A DNA stretch of 64,000 nt from Watersipora subatra (Eukaryota; Bryozoa; Gymnolaemata; Cheilostomatida; Watersiporidae), in contig NC_088712.1 of the NCBI RefSeq assembly GCF_963576615.1, positions 53,239,114-53,303,113 on the forward strand, written 5' to 3'. How positions within the stretch are numbered: position 1 is the first letter of the stretch; every line of letters begins with the position of its first letter. The position numbers and the translations under genes are program-made. Positions 13,297 through 24,900 of this stretch are shown in pieces. Below the pieces are notes generated by a model that saw nothing but the letters and a program-made list of their open reading frames with translations, made no database searches and was not told the origin of the DNA.

Positions 13297-15930
13297 ATAA
13301 AATTGAGTAAAAATGAAAGTTAAAGTTAAGTTTAAAACAACTTTATTACTAATAGTTTCATATTGCCATGCAATAATCATCAGATAAAATTGTTAGCACT
13401 GAAAACGACTTATATATAGATGGAAATAAAAGCGTCGGTCTTAAAATACCTAAATACACCACTGATACGTAGGATTAAAATTAGCAAGCAACACGATTTA
13501 AAGCCTCAACAATGCAGAAGTTTAAAAGTTAAGTCTTAAAATTGCTTAAAAGGAATTTGCCAGCATGTCTACATGTTGAAACTAGTTCGCAGCGTTTGTT
13601 TAAGGTAGCAATGTTAGGATTGTATATAATATAAAATTTCTCATACAGACATAGGTTGCATCTGCCTGTGGTCTTGTTGTATGATGTAGCTCTTTTGACT
13701 ATGCTCCACTTGATGTTATATTCTATGCCTTGGTCTTTTAAGGTCCATATGTGCTTACTGAGCTCGGTGCTTGATCTTTTCTCTACATTTCTAAAGGTTG
13801 TCATATGATTGTAATAGCGTAGTTTGAATGTGGTGTCAGTCAATCCTATGTAATGTTCGTCCGCAGATTGATCATTGGTGGTGACTGTCGCCTTATATAT
13901 AATTGACTTGCTCAGGCACTTTCCTTGTAGTGGGCAGCCATTCTTATGTCGGCAGGCAGTTGCATTCTCTTGGTTCTGTAGTTATAGGGGTCTCATTGTG
14001 ATGCTGCAGCAATCTGGTATTATGAGCGCTAATGATACTGCTCACATTGTTCATACAGCTGTAGCTTAATTTCACAAAGTTTCTATTGAAGATCTTACGA
14101 AGAGCGTGTGATTTAGGGAACTCTGTGTCCAGGATATTAAAGAAAATCTTACCGATGTTATTAGCTACATTTTTGCTGAATGGCGGGTTGTACCATAGTA
14201 TCGGTCTTCGTCTGGTATTCTTGTCTCTGTTTTGCGCATTGTTTGTCGGGGCAGGCTGAAACACAAGCTTGTGTTTGTGTCCGCTTAGATTGAGTGCCTG
14301 CTGGTATATGTCAGTTTCGGTGGTAAATGTGGAGTTGTCTGATGACAGGCTGCTCAGTCTCCTATTTATACCTAGTGGTATGTTGTTTATTACTCCAAGT
14401 GGATGATTGGACTTGGCGTGTACATACTGTGGATGTGTATTTGGCTTGTGGTAAATTCTGTGTATACCGGTCGTCAGGTTTAGGTTTACATCTAAGAAGT
14501 TGGCCACCTTTTTGTTCGCCGATACAGTTATGCGTAGTCCGTTCTTGTGGAAGATAGAGCAGAGTTTTTTCTTGATTTTCTCAGCTTCTCTTGGGGTCTT
14601 GTTGGTTATTCCTAGGCCGTCATCTCGATATAAACCGAAAGTGTTGCCTATCTCATCTTGGATCTGCTTGAGTATATAGGCTCCAACCAGCTCACAGCAT
14701 TCCGCCCCATCATAGCTTCCCATAGTAATGTCAAATAACTCATTGCAGGTTTTCTTTTGCCATGGTGTATTTTGGCTGAACAGCAATGACTTTTTGGCGT
14801 GCATAATAGTGTTTATCTCATCTTCTGATATTTGCGTAACGGAGGATGCAAAATTTAGTGCGTCATTCATCAGTTGTTGTGTGATTGAAGGATAAAATTC
14901 AACCACGTCAAACTCTATAAATGTGTAATTGTTCTTGTTCTGGATATTGTTGAACCAGTTCAACACAGCTGTAGTATTCCTCCATTGGTGAATTTCGAGT
15001 TTGTGATTAATGTCTTTGTTGATTCGTTGCAGGATGATCTTACTAACTTTGCCAATCTCTGACTTGGTCGGATTAATCAGACGGCATGTTGGATTATTTT
15101 CGAAGTTAGCCTTATGATCTTTCAAAGTGATATAAGCTTCCCTCTCTGCAATAGTGTTGATTCTGTTACTTAAATCTAATTCGTCTGTAATGGTCTTGGC
15201 TTCGCTATTGATACCTGTGATAGTGTCTTTGTCTGCTTTCCTGTAATTAGTTGTTATGTTGTTCTTAAGCAGGGCTTTGTAGTTGTCCACCTCCAGTTTG
15301 TAATAGTTGTTGGATTTATCAGCTGGCACAATTAGTTTGTCACAGTTGGTGATATTATCACGAATATCACTGGATAGTTTACTCTGAAATTGACATCTAA
15401 CTTTTCTAAATTTGATGTTTCGTATCATGCACATTAGCTTGGTTTCAAAAGTAGACAGGTCTGGAATATGTGGTGGTGATTTACGAGATCTAAAACCGTA
15501 TGTGTTTTTCTTGCTTGTGTTTGCTTCTGGGTGTAAATAGAAGAAGGCCTTCCATCGCATTCGCTTGCAGAAGTCCTCAGTTCTTTCTATCAGTTTCTTG
15601 ATGTACTGTTGATCTGATGCAATAGGTATATTCTTGGTCGAATAACTAAACTTGGTAGCTTCCATAACAGCAAGATCTGAGAAAGTGCTCAACGATAGGA
15701 GCTCGTGTATACAGTAGATGCAGTATGAACAGTCTCTTGCATGAAAGTGCTCAATATTAAAATAGAGCGATGTAAAATTTTATCTGACGATTATTGCATG
15801 GCAATATGAAACTATTAGTAATAAAGTTGTTTTAAACTTAACTTTAACTTTCATTTTTACTCAATTTTACATCGCTCTATTTTAATATTGAGCACTTTCA
15901 TGCAAGAGACTGTTCATACTGCATCTACTG

Positions 15931-15961
<31 letters not shown>

Positions 15962-18900
15962 ATACATATACTTTTGTATATATACATTGAAATTTATCAT
16001 ACCTAGAACTAAAATCAGAGTGCTCAAAATAGAATAAAGCAGTATAAATTAGTAGAGAATTAGATAGTGTACTTATCTTTTGTCAGCTACTGGCAGTTTC
16101 TTGCTTACGCAATCATGAGGTTGAGATTTACAGCCTGATGATTGCGGAAGCAAGAAACTGACAGTAGCTGACAAAAGATAAGTACACTATCTAATTCTCT
16201 ACTAATTTAATGTATATGAACATTATATATATACATTAAATTAGTAGAAAATTTAATGTATATATAATGTAAATGTACATATTAAATTTATATATATATA
16301 TACATTTAATATGTACATTTACATTATATATAAATTTGATGTACATATATATTATATATACATTAAATTTATTTATATATATATATATATGCTTAAACAT
16401 AGATATACTATATATATACATGTATGTGTGTTTGTTATATATAAATGGTTGTGGTTTGTCTTCCCTTGTAAGAGCATCATATATTTCTCATAATTTCCAG
16501 GTAAGGTCATTTTATAAGAAATGCTCAGCTCGCTCAACAGTTACTTGTAACTGCGCTGTGGCAGCGAGGGCGGGTGATGATGTCATCATTGTGGATCGAT
16601 GTAATAGCATGGGAGATATTAAGATTTTTGGTAAGTGTCACAAAGGATGTTGCTGAGCTTACCTATGTCGTGTATGAATGGGGTGATGGAATGGTAGTCA
16701 ACAAAACAGGAAATTAGCCTAAACCTTTTGATTAATTAATGAATAAACATAACTTTTTTCATAAAATGTATTCACAAACCTACATAAAAGCATATGGTAT
16801 GTTTTTCTTTGCTTTGTAAGAGTAACAAAGCATTGAGTCAGCATTATGTGTCCTTCGTGACCCTAACATCTGTGGTGTCACTAACAACTTTGATAGAACT
16901 GACTGATGTGCCTTAACCATTGGTCTAATGGTGTATTGTGCAGTTGCAGGGGCAACATTTAGAAGACAACTCCTACCTAGGCTGCTTTACATTTATTTGC
17001 ATATCAGGTCCAGACAAAAAGGTGGAGTATAACTTGCTAAGAACTCGGACAATCTCAACTGATGACATCATTTCCCCTAATTTCAGGATATACGCTGTTA
17101 ATGGCGGCCGTGAATATCATGTAAGTAGATTTCTCAATCTCTTTGGTAACTCATTTATCGCTGTAAGACTTGGTCCTTTTGAACTGGTTCAACTTTCTAA
17201 TAATATTTATACTTAACATGTATGTATATGGCTCTAGTATATGGAAGCGTTATGCAAATAATATATGTATATTTTTGCTATACAGTAGACGCCGCTACAA
17301 CATAAATGTTTACGTTACAGAGACTTTCTGTTATACGAACAATAAAATACATGTGTATTGCCTAATTCGTTCCAGAATCTTCTCAAACTCATCCCTTTGG
17401 CCTTGCAAATTGGTAAACACTAAACTTAACTTTTTGATTTAATGAGTCTGCAGTAATTTGTGTTATTGTTGGTTTGTATCGACGATTTTTACCTTTTATC
17501 TTTTCATCTTCACTCAGTTTACGATTAATGATTCGAATAATTTCACGTTAGGGGGAGCGAACACCTGCAATGTCAATTTAATTTGATTTCTTTCCCTTTT
17601 ATGTCCAGCAAGGTCAAAGTCAAAACTGCAAAGATAAAAAAAAGTTATAGTTTATGTCTGATATATATATGCCGTTTTCTCTCCCAAATGAAGCAAGCGT
17701 GAAAATAGTACTTTTAAAGCTAACTTAAGCACTCTCATTATTTGAATTGAAATTTAAAACTTGTCCCGACTTGACGCTCTATGTTAGATAAAATTTCAAA
17801 CATAAACGTAAATTCCTTATGTTATAGGGGCGTCTACTGTAGCTCTATGTAATGACTCTACTATACTGGTAGCTCTATGTAATGACAAATACACTGGTAG
17901 CTCTATGTAATAACTCTACTATACTGATAGCTTTATGTAATGACTTTAATATACTGGTAGCTCTATGTAATAACTCTACTAAACTGGTAGCTCTATGTAG
18001 TAACTCTACTATACTGGTAGCTCTATATAATAACTCTGCTATACTGGTTGCTCTATGTAATAACTCTACTATACTGGCAGTTCTATGTAATGACTCTACT
18101 ATACTGGTAGCTCTATGTAAGGATTCTACTATACTGGTGGCTCTATGTAATTACTCTGCTATACTGGTTGCTCTATTTAATGACTCTACTATACTGGTAG
18201 CTCTATGTAATGACTCTACTATGCTGGTAGCTCTATGTAATGACTTTACTATACTGGTAGCTCTATGTAATGACTCTACTATACTGGTAGCTCTATGTAA
18301 TGACTCTACTATACTGGTAGCTCTATGTAATGACTCTACTATACTGATAGCTCTATACAATGACTCTGTTATACTGGTTGCTCTATGTAATAACTCTACT
18401 ATTATACTGGTAGCTCTATGTAAGGATTCTACTATACTGGTGGCTCTATGTAATTACTCTGCTATACTGGTTGCTCTATTTAATGACTCTACTATACTGG
18501 TAGCTCTATGTAATGATTCTACTATACTGGTTGCTCTATGTAATAACTCTACTATACTGGCAGTTTTATGTAATGGCTCTACTATACTGGTAGTTCTATG
18601 TAATGACTTTACTATACTGGTAGCTCTATGTAATGACTCTACTATACTGGTAGCTCTATGTAATAACTCTACTATACTGGTAGCTCTATTTAATGACTCT
18701 ACTATACTGGTAGCTGTATGTAATGATTAGGCTATACTTACAGCTTTAAGTAAATTTTGGTGTTGGGTCTTTGTAACACACATGTGTAATTCCTAATCGC
18801 GAACAGATATACTTCCCTCACGGAGCGATGGTGAAGGCACAGCTTACAGGGGGTGGATTTGCTCAGTTTATGAACCTCTGGATAACCCCATCACCCGCTG

Positions 18901-21900
18901 ATTTCAATAGAACTACAGGAATGTGCGGTACTTTCAATGGAGACAAGAGTGAGGACTTGAGGATGAGGGATGGCTCAGTTTACACAGGCCCAGGGGCGGG
19001 TTTTGGACAACAGCCTAAGGATTTCAGCAAACACTGGAGGTGTGGTCTAAGAATTGACAAATATATCAATGAAGACTACTGATTTGTTGGCTGCATGAAA
19101 TCTGACAATGCAAATAATGGGAACATGCTGTATATATACTTACTAGGTGAATACCCGGCCTTGGGTGGGCAATAAAAAAGTAGTTGCATATGAAATTAGT
19201 TTTTAATTGGCTAAGTTTCTTAACCCAATGAATTTGATTAACATAAGCTAGTCTAAGTCTATAAATCTCATAGCTTGTCATTTGTTGGTCTGTCGTTCGT
19301 TCATGTGTCCAGTTATAATGATAGAGTTTTAGGAACAAAAAGTCTACTTACCAATGGATTTTAACTCTGAACCTCCTGGTCTGCAGACAGGCATGCTATC
19401 CATTAGACTACACATCCAACTGGCATTGCTCTAGAATAATTGTGCACATACTTATGCACCTGCTAATCTTTAATGCCGACTGGATAAAATAGCACACTTC
19501 ATGCTTTTGCTAGCACGCTTGAAGATCATGATTCCGTGAGAGATCCTGACGCAATCTTTCGTCCTAACGCTAGCTTCACACACGGCTCTTATTATAGGAA
19601 AGATTTATATTAGCTGAAGTTATTCAAATTCATTCGGTAATAATAGTGAAATCTTTACTATAATAAGAGCCGTGTCTGTCCCACTGAAGCCAGTGTTAGG
19701 AAAATTGATAGCGTTATGATCTCTCACGTAATCATGATCTTCAAGCGTGCTAGCAGAAGCATGATGCGGGCTATTTTATCCAGTTGGCATTAAAGATTGG
19801 CAGGTTCATAAGTATGTGCACAATTATTATATAATATGGCCAGTTAAATACCTAATCAATTGGATAGCTCGCCTGTTTGCTGAACTGTAGGTTCAGAGTT
19901 CACATTTAGTGGGAAGTGGATTTTGCACTCTTAAAACCCTATCACTATAACTGGGCACACGAACGGCAGACCAACAAGCAACAAACACTGAGATTCAGAT
20001 TATTATATTAGCCTATCGAAATATCCCTTTGATTAGAAGAAATGAATTAACAATAGCTAAAGGTTCGACTGCTTACTGTCACCCTATTTTGAAATTTTCA
20101 GGGACAGTCTATTTGAAACCTAAAAATGTCACCTTTGTTCATTCACAGGTCAAATTCTTTTCCATCAGTTCAACTAATATCATATTAAAGTCAGCACTTC
20201 AAGCTGACATAAACACCATTACCATCAGCTTTGGTTTCCTTTCAGAGTTGGTGTTGATGAGTCGATATACAATGGGCAAGTACCAGCCCACTCGACCACT
20301 TACAAGAAACAGTACTGCAGTTGCGTAAAGCCTCAGGGACCTGCTCCTGCCGAGGAGTATCTCGACTGTCAAATGAATTCTGATGCTCAAAGGTATAAAA
20401 CTTGCAAGCTCCGCATAGCCTTTGGCCTTTTCGTCTAACATAACTAATAGTGGTTTAAACCGAGTCTTGTACCAAATGCCTACTTGTATGCATTTTCTGT
20501 TGCGTTCCTTTCTGTATTTGTTGTGTAGTCATTTTTTGAGTGAACCACAGCATTGCTCTGTTCTATAACTAATAACTCTACAAGAGCATTGCTGCTGTCT
20601 GGAACCAGTTAGTCTTATATTCGTACTTTTATTTTTATAACTAGAGCTCAACTAGTTTCTGGGTAGTTGTGTCCTCCTGATATCAGTAGCTCTCAATATG
20701 ATCAACTAGCCCTAAACCCAGTACCCCTTATAAAGGTTGTTTAAAGTTCTCCTGCACTAGTGGCTTTCAAAATAAGTGTGATATTTTATTAGGTTAATTA
20801 AAATAATACATATTTAATAATAATGTAGTATAATAATATATGAAAATGTTTGCTTTTTATTTTTATAGCGGAACTGTTAAATTTTGACAAATGAACTTTG
20901 AAACAAAATAGAAAAAACCATGATATCATCAGTTTGGCTTTTTGTTGATATTTTAACAGGCTTGATATTCCTTTCCATAGCTGTCCAGTTGGTTTAGACA
21001 AGTTAAACAACGTTAGACAACGTTAAACAATGCCTTTCAGGTTTGATCAACCTAATTTAATCTGCTCTACTGAATTTATTCTGTAATCGCTACATATTAG
21101 TCTATAAACAAGCCATTCCTATTTTATGCTTAGTCCAAAAAGAATTTAAACCAACTAAGTTTACTGCATTGTATGTAAGTCGCTGGTAAGCGCTAACTTA
21201 ATTTGCTGTTGAGGAGTTGCATTCACAACGCAATCGTGTTAAACAATAACAAGGGTGAACTCTTATGTTAGAAAATAGGCTTCAGCATTTCAGATACCAT
21301 GTGGATGAGACAGCAGCTCTATAGAGTAAATGAATAGCAACTTATCATTGCCAAAAATATTTCTATGGGTTAATCTATTAACACAAAAGCAATGAGACAA
21401 CATATATTGTTAATCAACACTAATGCAATACTGTCTTTGCTAAAATGATTTCAGCAGCCACACATTCTATTTTTATTAATGACTGTAGCTGTAAACACCC
21501 AACTAGAGATCATTACATCTTAGTCTAGGCATATACATGTACAATAAGTTAGATAAAAAACAGGTGACCACAACTCCTATTGCTTCTCAGCCATTAACAC
21601 GCCAAACTACACCAACTTGTTGTTTGGGTTATTATTATGGCTGCATCATTTTTAAGGACCTTCTACACAAAAATTGAGTACAAGATGAAAAAGCATCGAA
21701 GAAATCAAAGTAAAAAAAATGAGTGGTGTGCTGGAAGCAATGGGCTAGTAGCGCAAGTAACGCTGCTACCTATTTCCCCTTTTTTTAACTTTTCCACACC
21801 TCTCATCCACCTTCGCAGAATGTCTGTGTTCAGCATTAGTTATTGCCTCCACTTCCTTAGTATTTATCTGCTCCTGTACTTTGTAACCCGTTAGAATTGT

Positions 21901-24900
21901 GGCATAAAATATTTGATTGTTCTCACGCAGGTGCGACCAGCGAGGTGAAGATATCACCAACAAGAACTTTGAGTACAGTGCTGGGGTTCCTAAGAATGCC
22001 AAAGCATTTGAATTCGACCCCAACTTCGATCCTCCGGTAAGTGCGGAAATTGACATTGGAGATGCTAGTAAACAATAAATATAGTTGAATAAAATTGAGA
22101 AATCATGTGGTTAGCTAATGGTGATGCATAGAGATTGCTGAGAACTGGAGACTTCAGAAAATAAACAAGAGGAGGTTACTCCTGTCTTAAGTAGCAAAGA
22201 TGCATGAGAAGTTTTGTGGTGCCTTTTAACTTTACTCATAAATCTGACAAGAAATTATTGATTCTCTGAGCTGGGCGTGGGCTTATCTGGCTGTCATTTG
22301 GGTGTCCAGCCTGATTGGTTTCCACTGTAAAGTGCAAACAGTCATACCTCAACATAGCTTAATGCGCTCGGAAACCGAACTCGTATGTCAATTCTTTCAT
22401 ATCTCAAAGCAAGTTGGTCTACATAAAATAACTAAATACAAATTAATTCATTTCTAACCTATAAAAAACACTTAAAAACACCACCTATGCTCACAAAGTA
22501 AAAAATACCTATCTATTGTTATGATCTGCAAAAAAAATGTAACATTATTATTTAAAGTACCGTATAGAGGTCTTACCTTAGGGACTGATTTAGCAGCTAA
22601 CCGCGGTGTGAAAGGGACATGGCGATAACATATTTGGTAGGCTAAATTTTTGTGATATTACGTAACATAGACTTTAAATTAAACATAAATGAACTTAGCT
22701 TACTATAAACACACTTAAAATAGGTTTTAATCTTACGTTACACTAAACTTAATTCTAATTTTGTATTCATTTTCGGCTTTTTACTTTTCTTCTTTTGTCT
22801 CACCTTCACTTTTAGTCGGTCAATTTAAAACTTTCAAAACTGATTGATGAGAAAGACTGGGGAATGCTGTTCTCATATCCTATCTTCTAGCATACCCATC
22901 CACTTAGCTACTACGTCACGAACCGTCTGATATGTTTGTATCTCAAACTTGTCTCGTATCTCAAAGCAGAGATTTGCTCGGAATTTTCTTTGTACCTCAA
23001 ACGCATCTTATATCAGAACACTCATATGCTGAGGCACAGTAAACCATCAGCTATAAATCGTTGTCTTTCTCATATGCTATCTTTACTTGTTTTACAGACA
23101 CCCACTTGGCCAACACCTAGTGGCTGGACTAAAGCTAATGCAACCAAATTCTGTGAAGACTTCCTTACCAAATCCAAAGCCTTCCAAGCGTGCAACGATA
23201 CTTTAACGATCGATGAAGATGTTGATATGTGTGTTGAAGACATCAAGGTGATTATTTTCAATAACTATTCCTGCAGCATGTCAGCATGTGCTTATCAATG
23301 TCAGCGTGTGCTTATCAATGTCAGCATGGGCTTATCAATGTCAGCGTGGGCTTATCAATGTCAGCGTGTGCTTATTAATGTCAGCGTGTGTTTATCAATG
23401 TCAGTGTATGCATAACAGTCTAAAAGCGTTTTTTTGCTGCTTTTTTCATTATGGTAATCATCAATTTACAATTTACAAAGAATTTCTCGAGCTTATGTTT
23501 GGCATGTTTGTAGTATCTGATGAAACTGAATTAATATTTAATAAAATTATAAATTAAATTCTATAGATTTTGAGCTCTGAGTAGTTATAACTATTTTGTA
23601 ACATGTACTTTAATCTATGGTGTAAAGTGATGTAATGCGTGGTTTAACTTATCGGGCTGTCAGTTTCTCATCCAGTTTCTCAATCTCAGCATCTCCGTTT
23701 CTCCTCATACCATAAGTATGTTTGTTAACCTACATATTCTACTTTTGAGAAGGCATACTTTTTAAAAAGTAAATTCTGATATAAATTTATTTTACTAAAA
23801 TAAGGGATTAACGCTTGTTTATTTTTATGCCATCTTTAAAAAATACACATTTACTAGTACGCAGAGCTTAGCTCTAGCTCTAATCTGTATTATCAAGACC
23901 GATGTCTAAGTATATTGTGTGTTTACATAGACCTTCCCTCAAGTTAGCCTTGACCTTCTCTAAATATTGCTAAGTCTATCTTTCTCTTATGTTATTTCTT
24001 CTCAGCAGAGTAACAAACACTCTGGAAAAACTCACTAAGAAGATAATAGTACCTGTAAAACGCTATGTTAATTTTACTATAATGTTATTATTTTACCTGA
24101 ATATTTAGGATTTGGTCCATAAGAAGCATGTCCGTAGGAGTACTGAGAAATATTGGATAGGTTACAAGTGTAGTCGAATGTTTGCAATAAAATATATCGA
24201 CTTTGTTAGAGAAACGTGGGAACATAACATAATAATAATAGAAATAAAATAATATTAATACTATAATAGTTATTATTAATAGTTACTATATTATTATATT
24301 ATATTAATAACTATTAATGTTATAATAATATTATCATGTAGTAATTTGTCCAACCATTTATTGGATTTTAGTGGCTAACTGTTGCACTTTTTTTCTTTTT
24401 TCTGTTTTATGATTCTTGGATGGCATAATTTGGAAAACATTTCTGTTTAAAATAAAATTATTGCTACTAAAGTAAAATGTAAAACATATTTATATATAAT
24501 GTTATGTATAAAGTACCACTCATAGATATATTTGACTTCAAAGTACATGTATAATTGTGGTAACAATAGGATAATGACAAAGGTTACTAACCAAACTCGG
24601 GTATGATTGCAACTTCATAAGGCTGCGGTATTTGTGTTACTCCTGCACAACCTTCTGTCAGCGTTGTGTCTGGCAAGGAAGGGTGCACAACCTTCTGTCA
24701 GCGTTGTGTCTGGCAAGGAAGGGTGCACAACCTTCTGTCAGCGTTGTGTCTGGCAAGGGAGCGTGCACAACCTCCTCTCAGCGTTGTGTCTGGCAAGGGA
24801 GGGTGCACGACCTCCTGTCAGCGTTGTGTCTGGCAAGGAAGGGAGAATCAGCTAAAGGTGTAGAGAAGAGCTTCTTTCTAGGTTTGAGCGACTGTTGAAT

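Larger units (their letters stand above)
13299..15934 (-). mobile_element. Penelope-like retroelement with hammerhead-bearing terminal repeats
   Basis: Inserted in intron 12 of the VWDE-like gene on the opposite strand, in TA-rich DNA. The coding part is a reverse transcriptase followed by a GIY-YIG endonuclease, the order of canonical Penelope-like elements. A 93-bp repeat containing a hammerhead occurs at 13299-13391 and, inverted, at 15776-15868 with one mismatch. Outside and inside the second copy is a perfect 72-bp inverted repeat (15708-15779 with 15863-15934). Such rearranged 'pseudo-LTR' ends are known for this class. The long open reverse transcriptase frame and 99% repeat identity suggest a fairly recent insertion. 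The exact outer ends are uncertain because both flanks are TA microsatellites. Confidence 0.8.
12408..19039 (+). other. Exons 11-15: von Willebrand factor type D domain
   Basis: Residues about 432-625. The domain opens with 'CSSVNDPHMTTFDG', continues with 'YEGEFVLYRH', a CNC motif ('TVTCNCAVAAR') in exon 13, and ends with 'GMCGTFNGDKSEDLRMRDGS' and 'FSKHW', the standard VWD core (calcium-binding GLCGxxDGdxxDDL-type loop). All five exons keep frame across introns that contain a Penelope-like element, a MITE and a 30-bp minisatellite. The domain reads complete, without disruption. Confidence 0.85.
20246..23247 (+). other. Exons 16-18: cysteine-rich region after VWD
   Basis: Residues about 626-760. 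Exon 16 has 'YCSCVKPQGP' and 'YLDCQMNSD', exon 17 'RCDQRGEDITNKNFEY', and exon 18 'WTKANATKFCEDFL' plus three further cysteines. This resembles the segment that follows VWD in VWDE proteins. No separate domain name is claimed. Confidence 0.6.

Noticed and set aside
16236-16493. Tyrosine/isoleucine-rich frames on both strands
   Set aside because: Translation of TA-rich palindromic microsatellite.
17882-18730. 282-codon open frame of 'LVALCNDSTI' repeats
   Set aside because: It is the in-frame reading of a 30-bp minisatellite in intron 14, with no start, splice or homology support. The opposite strand is also open for the same reason.
24607-24898. Three overlapping open frames with repeated 'QRCVWQG'
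   Set aside because: A 40-bp repeat shifts frame each unit, so all three phases are open; no gene implied.
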